Positions 1-6,792 of a DNA stretch of 8,310 nucleotides are shown here, in pieces. A program made the position numbers and the translations under genes. The notes beneath the pieces were generated by a model. That model saw only the letters and a program-made list of their open reading frames with translations, was not told the DNA's origin and did not search any database. The stretch covers positions 1 to 8,310 of the forward strand of contig CARUQW010000061.1 of assembly GCA_949077355.1 (NCBI GenBank), given 5' to 3'. Position 1 is the first letter of the stretch, and each line of letters starts with the position of its first letter. The stretch comes from an uncultured Clostridia bacterium (GTDB lineage: Bacteria > Bacillota > Clostridia > TANB77 > CAG-508).

Positions 1-45
1 GCACTAATTTATAGTTAGTGCCAGCGTGAAAATTTTAATTTTCAC
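1..45. repeat. Two perfect hairpins at the 5' edge of the MFS gene
   Basis: Bases 1-7 (GCACTAA) pair with 15-21 (TTAGTGC) around a 7-base loop. Bases 26-34 (GTGAAAATT) pair with 37-45 (AATTTTCAC) around two T residues. A short TTTTC tract follows the second hairpin, so on the + strand it could act as a weak terminator. All three forward frames contain stops in this stretch, so it does not code for the missing N-terminus of the transporter. It could be the end of a mobile element, an operator-like palindrome pair, or a contig-end artefact. No transposase is visible to choose between these. Confidence 0.6.
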
Positions 46-50
46 TTTTC

Positions 51-1142
51 TTGTTACTACTTCAAATACCAGCTACTATTATAATTGAAAAAATTGGAAG
101 TAGAAAAGCATTGATTTTGGGAACTACTTTTGCAACCATTCAAATAATAATGATGATTTTTATAAACAATTTTACATTTCTAGTTATTGCATACTTTATG
201 TCTGCTTTTGGTAATGCTATAAAAGATATTGCTAGAAATACATTACTATATGATTCTACTAAAATATGTAATGGTAAAAATTCATTTGCCAATATAAATG
301 CTAAAGGTTCCTCTTTAAGTAATGCATTAAGTGCAGTTACATCAATATGTGCAGGCTGTTTATTTGTGATTAATCCATATATTCCGCTTGTTTTATCTAG
401 TTGTATATCAATATTAGCTGTAATCATTGCTTATAGGTTTGAAGAAGTAGAAATAGAAAAAACAAAAGAAACAACTATATCAGAATCAGTAAAAGATGTT
501 AAGCAATGTTTTAAATTTATTATGAAATCAAAAAGATTGAAATCATTATTTTTGTTTACATCGATATTTGGCGGTGTATTAATGATGATTTCCACTTATG
601 AAAAAAAACTTCTAACAGATTTACAAGTAGCTCCACAATATTTTGGCATTATTTTTGCAATATTAACTCTTGTACAATCTTTTTCAATAGTATATCAAGA
701 TAAAATCCATAATACTTTTAAAAATAAAACACTGGCAATGATATCTATACCAATATTTTTATCTTTTATTATAACTGGCATTGTTGCTAAGTTGAATTTG
801 AATTTTTCTTTTACAATCATAATAGTTATGTTTGCATTTTTTATACATCATTTCTTTAGAGGACCTTATTGGGTATTAGAGGATAAATATGTTACTAATT
901 TCACAACCACTAATATTAGAGCTAAAATTTTATCGACAAGTAATTTAACAAAAAATGTTGGAGAAATAGTTATTAGTTTTTTAGGAGGATTATTATTAGA
1001 ATTTTATAGTACAAGCACAGCATATTTAATCATAGGAATGGTTGGGGTAACTGTTATCTTACTTGTACTAAAATATATGAAAAAAAGAATTGGGTTAAAT
1101 CCAGAAGAATATGATAAGAAAGATATAGAATATAAAGAATAA
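51..1142 (+). CDS. Major facilitator superfamily transporter, N-terminally truncated
   Basis: This is an integral membrane secondary transporter of the major facilitator superfamily; the substrate cannot be told from sequence. The readable protein (363 residues from a TTG at 51) is a run of about ten hydrophobic segments and ends in a charged cytoplasmic tail. Near its start the sequence IIIEKIGSRKAL (residues 10-21) resembles the MFS motif A loop between TM2 and TM3. Family members usually have about 400 residues and 12 helices, so TM1 and the first part of TM2 are missing. The frame has stops at 12-14, 27-29 and 36-38, and TTG-51 has no convincing ribosome site, so the start is nominal. The remainder has no internal lesion, which suggests a recent break, an element insertion, or an assembly edge. 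It is probably non-functional as it stands. The terminator at 1310-1338 closes it. Confidence 0.75.
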   Translation: MLLLQIPATIIIEKIGSRKALILGTTFATIQIIMMIFINNFTFLVIAYFMSAFGNAIKDIARNTLLYDSTKICNGKNSFANINAKGSSLSNALSAVTSICAGCLFVINPYIPLVLSSCISILAVIIAYRFEEVEIEKTKETTISESVKDVKQCFKFIMKSKRLKSLFLFTSIFGGVLMMISTYEKKLLTDLQVAPQYFGIIFAILTLVQSFSIVYQDKIHNTFKNKTLAMISIPIFLSFIITGIVAKLNLNFSFTIIIVMFAFFIHHFFRGPYWVLEDKYVTNFTTTNIRAKILSTSNLTKNVGEIVISFLGGLLLEFYSTSTAYLIIGMVGVTVILLVLKYMKKRIGLNPEEYDKKDIEYKE

Positions 1143-1238
1143 ATTAATGTAAATTAAAAAAAAAACAAGGTTTTATATTGCTATTTTACATAAAATAAGA
1201 TGTGATATGAATACATTTTATACATTTATTTCCATATT

Positions 1239-1263
1239 CACTAATTAGTGGAGGATTTTCCTC
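1239..1263. repeat. Abutting palindrome and small hairpin in the spacer
   Basis: CACTAATTAGTG (1239-1250) is a perfect 12-base palindrome. It is followed directly by GAGGA-TTT-TCCTC (1251-1263), a 5-bp hairpin. The outer arms CACTAA/TTAGTG are the same as those of the hairpin at 1-21. The rest of 1143-1309 shows no gene; its longest ATG reading frame there (from 1207) is only 13 codons. The role is unknown: an operator or the trace of a small element are both possible. Confidence 0.4.
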
Positions 1264-1309
1264 TTACTTTTTGGTTTAATGAAAATTTCAGGTATTGATA
1301 TCTAGAGGT

Positions 1310-1338
1310 GAAAAAAGAGCAAATTTTGCTCTTTTTTC
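1310..1338. terminator. Bidirectional rho-independent terminator
   Basis: GAAAAAAGAGC (1310-1320) pairs perfectly with GCTCTTTTTTC (1328-1338) around AAATTTT. The A-rich left arm and T-rich right arm provide a U tract in both directions. It lies between two convergent genes, downstream of the MFS gene on + and just 14 bases past the stop of the 1353-2009 gene on -. It probably serves both. Confidence 0.85.
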
Positions 1339-1352
1339 ATAATATTAAATCT

Positions 1353-2009
1353 TTATTTCAAAGAAAAAGAATTTAAAATAGCATTAGATAAGGTTTCATT
1401 ACCAGTAGTATAGATAATTGTAAATCGAAATACCATGTCATTTTTTTCTGTAATAAATACAATACTGTTGTCATTTGTTTCAATGCAATATCCCTTTGTT
1501 CCACTATCTAATGTTACATATCCTTCTTTTTTTATATCTAATTCAATTTTTGTACCATCTGGCATGACTTTATTTTTTTCAAAGTCGATTATATTTTCAA
1601 TGGTGTCATTATCAAATCTAGCAATTACAATTTGATTCCCGTTGTTATCGATAAAGGATTCAACCATATCATTGGTTAATGAGGAGTCAGAATCTGATAG
1701 GGATGAAGGATAAGAAAATGTAATACCATATTTAGAATTTTCGTATTTCTTATCTAACATAGTTGTTGAAGTAGGCTTTGTTGTGTTTGTATTTTCAACT
1801 GCGCTATTAGAATCCATTTTTTCTTGCAAATTATTTATGCTTCTTTCTAAGTTCGTTACTTGTGCTTGCAATTCAAGAGATTTATCGTTTGCTTTTATTT
1901 TTTCATCATAAGATAGATAGAGAAAAATTGCCATAACAAAAATTACGATTAATGCTATTATTAAGAAGAATGTTGATAGACTTATCTTTGTAACTTCCTT
2001 TTCTGCCAT
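1353..2009 (-). CDS. Membrane-anchored coiled-coil protein of unknown function
   Basis: I do not recognise a specific family. The 218-residue protein has a short cytoplasmic N-terminus and one strong membrane segment (about residues 12-33). A charged coiled-coil stretch follows (about 36-66), then a Ser/Thr/Asn-rich linker (67-84). The C-terminal domain is extracytoplasmic (about 88-218), opens with KYGITFSYP, and is built of alternating strands. That layout recalls the many Gram-positive lipoproteins and anchored proteins with a PsbP-like lipid or ligand-binding fold, but this is only a resemblance. The topology (N-in, C-out) is inferred. The ATG is preceded by a purine-rich AGAAGG/GGTG region and a good promoter at 2055-2083. 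The gene is transcribed away from ccdA from an overlapping promoter region. It has one cysteine (C175), so a disulfide link to the neighbouring redox pair has no direct support. Confidence 0.7.
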   Translation of the reverse strand: MAEKEVTKISLSTFFLIIALIVIFVMAIFLYLSYDEKIKANDKSLELQAQVTNLERSINNLQEKMDSNSAVENTNTTKPTSTTMLDKKYENSKYGITFSYPSSLSDSDSSLTNDMVESFIDNNGNQIVIARFDNDTIENIIDFEKNKVMPDGTKIELDIKKEGYVTLDSGTKGYCIETNDNSIVFITEKNDMVFRFTIIYTTGNETLSNAILNSFSLK

Positions 2010-2054
2010 CTTTATTCACCAACCTTCTTTTTGTAACAAATATTTATATATTAA

Positions 2055-2083
2055 ATTCTACCATTTCCACTATTTTTTTTCAA
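2055..2083 (-). promoter_or_regulatory. Promoter of the coiled-coil membrane protein gene
   Basis: Read on the minus strand: -35 TTGAAA (2083-2078), a 17-base spacer, and -10 TAGAAT (2060-2055) preceded by TGG, an extended -10. Transcription would start near 2048, leaving a leader of about 40 bases. Its -35 box lies inside the spacer of the divergent ccdA promoter. Confidence 0.75.
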
Positions 2084-2090
2084 TACAATA

Positions 2091-2099
2091 TGTTATAAT
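2091..2099 (+). promoter_or_regulatory. Extended -10 promoter of ccdA
   Basis: TGTTATAAT gives a perfect -10 (2094-2099) with the TGn extension. The -35 position (about 2071-2076, TATTTT) is poor, so the promoter probably depends on the extended -10. The ccdA ribosome site AGGAGG is at 2121-2126, four bases before the ATG. Confidence 0.7.
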
Positions 2100-2130
2100 T
2101 GCAATAGAAAATAAATATTGAGGAGGTCAA

Positions 2131-2760
2131 ATGGATTTTTTAATTATATTAATAGAAGGATTTGCATCTTTTTTATCACCATGTGTATTACCAATGTTGC
2201 CAATGTATGTATCATATTTTGCAGGGCAAGATAAAGACTTGAAAAAAACAATTTTAAATTCCTTTGGATTTGTTTTAGGATTTACCATTATCTTTGTGCT
2301 ATTGGGGATATTTGCGGGAACGTTGGGAAAATTAATAACAGCCAATGGCAGATATATAAATATTATATTTGGAATTATTATTATTTTGTTTGGAATGAAT
2401 TATATAGGAATATTAAATATAAAAGTACTAAATCAATCCAAAGGAATAAAGAAAAATACGGATAAACTGAGCTTTTTTTCAGCAATCTTATTTGGGATGG
2501 TTTTTTCTATATGTTGGACACCATGTGTAGGCGTATTTTTAAGTAGTGCCTTAATGATGAGTGCTACTTCAGAAAATATTTTAAAAGGTGGATTTATGCT
2601 GTTTATTTATTCGATTGGACTAGGAATACCATTTATTTTAACTTCTATATTTTTAGAGAGATTAAAAAATACATTTGATTGCATTAAAAAGCACTATAAT
2701 ATGATAAATAAAATAGCAGGAATTATACTAATTTTTAGTGGAATTAAATTAATGTTTTAG
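2131..2760 (+). CDS. ccdA: CcdA-type thiol-disulfide electron carrier (cytochrome c biogenesis/DsbD family)
   Basis: CcdA is a polytopic membrane protein that accepts electrons from cytoplasmic thioredoxin and passes them outward to extracytoplasmic thiol proteins. The 209-residue length and about six hydrophobic segments match the family. The two hallmark motifs are present: FLSPCVLP with C18 in the first helix and CWTPCVG with C132, the pair that forms the transmembrane redox disulfide. C128 and C184 are additional. The ATG is set by a strong AGGAGG four bases upstream. The next gene, a membrane-anchored thioredoxin, starts 11 bases after the stop, with its ribosome site directly abutting the ccdA stop codon. 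It is therefore the likely partner. No cytochrome c, ResB or ResC genes are in view, so a role in general disulfide reduction or extracytoplasmic repair is as likely as cytochrome maturation. Confidence 0.92.
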   Translation: MDFLIILIEGFASFLSPCVLPMLPMYVSYFAGQDKDLKKTILNSFGFVLGFTIIFVLLGIFAGTLGKLITANGRYINIIFGIIIILFGMNYIGILNIKVLNQSKGIKKNTDKLSFFSAILFGMVFSICWTPCVGVFLSSALMMSATSENILKGGFMLFIYSIGLGIPFILTSIFLERLKNTFDCIKKHYNMINKIAGIILIFSGIKLMF

Positions 2761-2771
2761 GAGGAGAATAA

Positions 2772-3203
2772 ATGGATAGAAAGAAAAAGTTAATCATTGA
2801 AATCGTTTTATTTGTATTACTATTAATCGGTATAACGGTTATCTATAATTGCTTCATTGTACCAAAAAATGAGGTAACAAACGCCGAAGAGAAAATAGAA
2901 ATAATGGAAATTAAAGATGCGGAACAATTTGAGCAGGAAGTAATTAATGAACATGGCACTGTTTTTATTGATTTTTATGCTACATGGTGCATGCCATGTG
3001 AAGCAATGAGCCCGATTATTGAAGAAATAGCAAAAGAGCATAAAGAGGTGAAATTTGTAAAAATAGATGTAGATAAAAATGAAGAATTGGCAATAAAATA
3101 TAATATTATGAGTATACCAACCATGATTATCATGAAAAATGGAGAGGTAATCAAAAATTTTATAGGTGTGACAGATAAAGAAAGCATAATCAGAGAATTT
3201 TAA
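2772..3203 (+). CDS. Membrane-tethered thioredoxin-like protein
   Basis: This is a 143-residue thioredoxin-fold protein. It has a lysine-rich N-terminus (MDRKKK), one membrane segment (about residues 7-29), a short linker, and a thioredoxin domain (about 43-143). The active site is W72-C73-M74-P75-C76 in the context FYATWCMPC; thioredoxins usually have WCGPC. The cis-proline motif SIPT (P116) and the MKNGEVIKNFIG strand region are typical. The signal anchor places the domain outside the cytoplasm, where it would reduce or isomerise thiols using electrons from CcdA encoded just upstream. The ribosome site GGAGGAG directly abuts the ccdA stop, consistent with coupled translation. C27, at the end of the membrane segment, is not in a lipobox, so a lipoprotein is unlikely. 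The terminator at 3224-3250 follows. The natural substrate is unknown. Confidence 0.9.
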   Translation: MDRKKKLIIEIVLFVLLLIGITVIYNCFIVPKNEVTNAEEKIEIMEIKDAEQFEQEVINEHGTVFIDFYATWCMPCEAMSPIIEEIAKEHKEVKFVKIDVDKNEELAIKYNIMSIPTMIIMKNGEVIKNFIGVTDKESIIREF

Positions 3204-3223
3204 TCAATAACAATATGAAAAAT

Positions 3224-3250
3224 AAGGAGCAGTCATTTCGACTGCTCCTT
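3224..3250. terminator. Bidirectional terminator between convergent genes
   Basis: AAGGAGCAGTC (3224-3234) pairs perfectly with GACTGCTCCTT (3240-3250) around ATTTC. On the minus strand the stem is followed by an ATTTTTC tract, making a good terminator for the aminotransferase fusion. On the + strand only a short T run follows, so it is weaker for the ccdA operon. Confidence 0.85.
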
Positions 3251-3257
3251 TGGTAAA

Positions 3258-5294
3258 TTACTTTAAATGGAAATAAAAGCCATATTCTTTGTAATATTTA
3301 TTTCCAATTTTTGCTTTCTTTGTCTTTACAATGCTGCCACCAAGTTCTTGGTAAAATTGGATGGCTTTTTCATTATCGCTAAGACACCAAATGACCATGT
3401 TTTTCTTTCCAAGAGATGCCAGGTGTTTACAAGTTTCTAAAAACAGAGACGTTCCAATTCCTTTTCCAGTTTCTCCTGGTTTTACGTAAAGACTGACAAG
3501 TTCCGAATCAAACCAATCGATATTAGGCATAGGGTTAAAGCAGGCATAACCAAGAACCTCATTTCTTCGTACTGCTACAAATACTAAGTCTTTATATTCT
3601 TCAAAACTAGCCTGATAGCGTTTTGTTTGTTCCTCATAATTTAAGGAATTTAGAAAACTCGAAGAAACAATGGAATCATAGGCAGTTTTCCAACCGTCTA
3701 CTTTGATTCTTGCCATCTGTTCTTGGTCTGCATAGATATTTTTACGAATGATGTAATCATCTTTAGGTTCCAGAAGAAGAATGGCATTATGAATATTTGT
3801 AATACCTCTTACCAGCTTTTCCTCTTCAAGAGAAAAAGTAATTCTTCCTACTAATTCATCATAAGGCCAAGAAATGGATTGCCCAACTAAAAAGCGGGTC
3901 CGAGAAGTTGCATAGAAAAATCGAAGCAAATCTTCATCGGTTCGGATTGCCTTTCCTTTATATTTCATTCCCCTGATTTGGGTAAAATCAAGGATAGCAA
4001 AAAATCCAGATTCTGGTTCCAAATTTTCAGGAAAGCTTACCATAGGAATACCAGCTAATATTTTCCTAGCTTCTTCCTCTCCTAAAATGTTAGTTACGGT
4101 TTCAGAAACCCGTTTTTTAAGTGTAGGGGCGATTGCATCAATCCCACATACCATAGCTTTTAACAAATTAAACTTATAGACATAGATTTTTCTTAAGTGA
4201 CTAAAGTAACTGTTATAAGCTTGGTATCTTTCCTCGCTTCCATTAAAAGCACCAACAAGAGCTTCTCCAATAAGAGCTGGAGCTGAATCCATGGTTTGGA
4301 AAATTCGGTTAATGATTTCTCGAATAATTACTTCATCAGCAACAACGAATCCAGCTCTCAAACTAGCCATAGAATAACTCTTTGAAAGGCCGAAAAGAGA
4401 AATGGTGTTTCGAAACATTCCTGGTATGGTTGCGATAGGCATTGCCAAATTGTCCTTGTCATAAGTGATATCACGATATACAAGGTCATCAATGACAAAG
4501 ACGCCGCGTTTCATACAGATATCGGAAATTTCGTATAAAAGAGAAAATTCATTTTTCCCCATAACCTTTCCAGTAGGATTATTGGGATTGGCATTTAGAA
4601 ATGCTGTTACCCGCGGTACATATCCTTTTCGACGATGATAGACTTGTTGCAAGCTTTCGTTTAGTTCATCAATTCGTTTCGCAAGTTTAGAAGGATTTAC
4701 TAAGAAGTTATCTTCTTTTTCAAGCTTCAGAACTTCTACTTCAGCACCTGCTCTTTCTGTGCGAATGGTAAAGAGTCCATAATTTGGACCAGTTACTAAT
4801 ACAACATCGCCAGGATTGCATAAGATGTTAATGATTTGGTTGAAAAGTATCGAAGTAGAAACGGAAAAGGTAATGTTATGAACGGAAAGACCTTTTTCAT
4901 CAATATCATCATAAGAATAGGGATTGGTATTGACAAATCCTTCCCTTTCTACATAATCCAAAAGTTTTTGCCGTATCTCATCAGCACCTTCTGTATAAGG
5001 ATAACGATACATTAAATCGCAATCCAATGATTTTTTCATTGCTGCAACGGCTGGTGGAAAAGGTGGAAACATAGTAGGATTTCCAGAACCTAAGTCAGTG
5101 TCTGGAATCGTTGTAATGTTTTCGTCACGGACTTCATAGCCATAAAAGTCAATAGCGTCAGCAATTGCCTGAACAGTGGGATTGAATTCCTCTCCATCTA
5201 ATCTTGCTCCGATATTGGGCAGACCAAATCGCCTTTCTCTTAAATGTGGCCGCTCTCTTAATAATCTGTCAATAGCACTTGATTTTGTAAGCAT
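3258..5294 (-). CDS. Fusion protein: class I/II PLP aminotransferase + GNAT N-acetyltransferase
   Basis: The 678-residue protein joins two enzymes. Residues about 1-510 are a fold-type I aminotransferase, longer than the usual 390-400. It shows NANPNNPTG (234-242), IDDLVY with D269/D270 and Y273 for the PLP ring, the Schiff-base Lys K305 in GLSKSYSMASLRAGF, R313, and a C-terminal R484 in GRITFS that could hold a substrate carboxylate. Residues about 515-678 are a GNAT domain: ARIKVDGWKTAYDSIV at its start, the acetyl-CoA loop ETGKGIGTSLF (608-618), and NEKAIQFYQELGG (641-653). A coupled transamination and N-acetylation, or modification of a related amino compound, is possible; the substrate is unknown. 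The ATG has AGGAGGT seven bases upstream and its own promoter. Composition is odd: rows sampled here are 35-42% GC against 15-20% in neighbouring genes, and CGG is used for Arg (R15, R228, R465). This suggests transfer from a less AT-rich relative. Confidence 0.88.
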   Translation of the reverse strand: MLTKSSAIDRLLRERPHLRERRFGLPNIGARLDGEEFNPTVQAIADAIDFYGYEVRDENITTIPDTDLGSGNPTMFPPFPPAVAAMKKSLDCDLMYRYPYTEGADEIRQKLLDYVEREGFVNTNPYSYDDIDEKGLSVHNITFSVSTSILFNQIINILCNPGDVVLVTGPNYGLFTIRTERAGAEVEVLKLEKEDNFLVNPSKLAKRIDELNESLQQVYHRRKGYVPRVTAFLNANPNNPTGKVMGKNEFSLLYEISDICMKRGVFVIDDLVYRDITYDKDNLAMPIATIPGMFRNTISLFGLSKSYSMASLRAGFVVADEVIIREIINRIFQTMDSAPALIGEALVGAFNGSEERYQAYNSYFSHLRKIYVYKFNLLKAMVCGIDAIAPTLKKRVSETVTNILGEEEARKILAGIPMVSFPENLEPESGFFAILDFTQIRGMKYKGKAIRTDEDLLRFFYATSRTRFLVGQSISWPYDELVGRITFSLEEEKLVRGITNIHNAILLLEPKDDYIIRKNIYADQEQMARIKVDGWKTAYDSIVSSSFLNSLNYEEQTKRYQASFEEYKDLVFVAVRRNEVLGYACFNPMPNIDWFDSELVSLYVKPGETGKGIGTSLFLETCKHLASLGKKNMVIWCLSDNEKAIQFYQELGGSIVKTKKAKIGNKYYKEYGFYFHLK

Positions 5295-5326
5295 ATAGTT
5301 TACCTCCTATTATTGATTTACGTAAT

Positions 5327-5355
5327 ATTATACCACAAAAAAGCTTGAAAGTAAA
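5327..5355 (-). promoter_or_regulatory. Promoter of the aminotransferase-GNAT gene
   Basis: Read on the minus strand: -35 TTTACT (5355-5350), a 17-base spacer, and -10 TATAAT (5332-5327) preceded by TGG, an extended -10. The ribosome site AGGAGGT is at 5308-5302. The box is back to back with the divergent methyltransferase promoter, with 6 bases between the two -35 elements. Confidence 0.75.
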
Positions 5356-5361
5356 CTAATA

Positions 5362-5390
5362 TTGATTAATTAAAAGATGTATGATATAGT
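5362..5390 (+). promoter_or_regulatory. Promoter of the rRNA methyltransferase gene
   Basis: TTGATT (5362-5367), a 17-base spacer, and TATAGT (5385-5390), with TGA directly before the -10 as an extended -10. The ribosome site GAGGAG (5415-5420) is four bases before the ATG at 5425. An intact promoter and ribosome site argue that the gene is still expressed. Confidence 0.7.
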
Positions 5391-5781
5391 ATAAACTACA
5401 TACTAAATCGAAAAGAGGAGAAACATGAAAAGTCCAGTGGAAAAAAACAAGGAATATATAGTAGATATTATAGACAATGGATTTGAAGGAGAAGGAATAG
5501 CCAAAATAGAGAATTTTGCTATTTTTATTCCCAATGCTATAAAAGGTGAAAAAGTAAGAATTGTAGTGGTAAAGGTATTATCTTCTCATGCTTTTGGAAA
5601 AATATTGGAAATTATAGTGCCATCAGAGAAAAGAATAGAAAGTGATTGTAAAACCTATAAAAGATGTGGTGGTTGTAGTTTAAGACATATCCAATATGAA
5701 ACAACTTTACAAATGAAACAAAATGCCATACAAAGCTTAGTAGACAAAACTTTAGAAAATAAAATAAAAGTACAATCTGTA

Positions 5782-5790
5782 ATTCGGAAT
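5782..5790 (+). other. First +1 frameshift site (ATT CGG A)
   Basis: In the starting frame the codons are GTA ATT CGG AAT and a stop follows at 5809-5811. Leaving out C5785 gives ATT GGA ATG GAA, which reads the conserved I-G-M-E-N-P block. The new frame is closed upstream by TAA at 5780-5782, so the shift must lie within 5783-5808. There is no homopolymer at the site. Reading CGGA as a four-base Arg codon would also restore the frame but would replace the family Gly. Confidence 0.8.
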
Positions 5791-5860
5791 GGAAAATCCA
5801 TATCATTATAGAAATAAAGCACAATATCCAATTGGCTTTGGCAAAAATGGAAAACCAGTT

Positions 5861-5869
5861 ATACGGGGT
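5861..5869 (+). other. Second +1 frameshift site (ATA CGG G)
   Basis: In the middle frame the codons are GTT ATA CGG GGT, with a stop at 5876-5878. Leaving out C5864 gives ATA GGG GTA TTT, which reads V-I-G-V-F-A-N-R-T-H as in the family. The G run here is four long, so a one-base G miscount is a possible alternative; it would give Arg where the family has Gly. The context is the same as at the first site: an Ile codon, then CGG, then a purine. Confidence 0.75.
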
Positions 5870-6792
5870 ATTTGCTAATCGAACTCATGAAATAATACCA
5901 ATCCATACATGTTTGATTCAAAATCAGAAAACAGAAGAAGTAGCAAAATTTGTATTTGAATATATTGTGAAAAATAACATTAGTGTTTACGACGAAAAGA
6001 CAGGAAAGGGATTAGTAAGGCATATTGTAACGAAAATAGGAATTAAAACAAAGCAAATTATGTGTATCATTGTAATCAATGGAAAAGAGATACCAAAAGA
6101 AAAAGATTTAGTAAAACAAATAACAACACATTTTTCAGAAGTAAAGACAATTGTAAAAAATATCAATACAAAAAATACAAATGTTATTTTAGGACAAGAA
6201 AATATTAATTTATATGGCGATGGTTATATTGAGGATAAATTAGGAGAATATACTTTTAAAATATCACCTTTATCATTTTACCAAGTAAATCCATTGCAAG
6301 CGGAACGATTATACAAAATGGGAGTAGAAGCGGCAGAAATAACGAAAGAGGATATCGTATTTGATTTATATTGTGGAATTGGTACAATTTCTTTATTTAT
6401 GTCTCAATATGCTAAAAAAGTTTATGGAATTGAAATTGTAGAAGAAGCGGTAAAAATGGCAAATGAAAATGCACAATTGAATCGAGTGGATAATGTTGAA
6501 TTTATAGCAGGCGATGTAGAGCAAATTTTAGATGAGTTGTTACAGAAACAAAAAGTAGTTCCAGATATTGTTATGGTAGATCCACCTAGAAAGGGATTAG
6601 ATAATAGAACGATAGAAAATCTTTTGATGATAAAACCGAAAAGATGTATCTACATTAGTTGTAACCCAGCTACTCTAGTGCGTGATTTGGCTAAATTGGA
6701 AGAATTGTATGAAGTAAAAAGTATTCAACCAGTAGATATGTTCCCATATACCAATAGCTGTGAAGTGGTTTCTGTATTGCAGCTAAAAAATG

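Noticed and set aside
140..427. Minus-strand reading frame of 95 codons within the MFS gene
   Set aside because: A shadow of the transporter gene with low-complexity content and no start signals.
1435..1635. Plus-strand reading frame of 66 codons
   Set aside because: It is antisense to the anchored coiled-coil protein gene, has no ribosome site and encodes nothing recognisable.
2823..3187. Two minus-strand reading frames over the thioredoxin gene
   Set aside because: Both are antisense to a well-supported gene and lack any ribosome site or domain.
5612..5824. Minus-strand reading frame of 70 codons over the first frameshift
   Set aside because: Phe/Leu-rich antisense translation of AT-rich coding DNA. 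It does not explain the break in the methyltransferase.
5782..5869. Reassignment of CGG to another amino acid
   Set aside because: A changed meaning would not move the reading frame, and the aminotransferase gene uses CGG where Arg fits. Only +1 movement, four-base reading, an indel error or gene decay explains the sites.
5780..5880. Classical slippery site or prfB-type shift (X XXY YYZ, or CUU UGA)
   Set aside because: No heptamer run and no CUU-UGA or upstream Shine-Dalgarno-like stimulator is present at either site.
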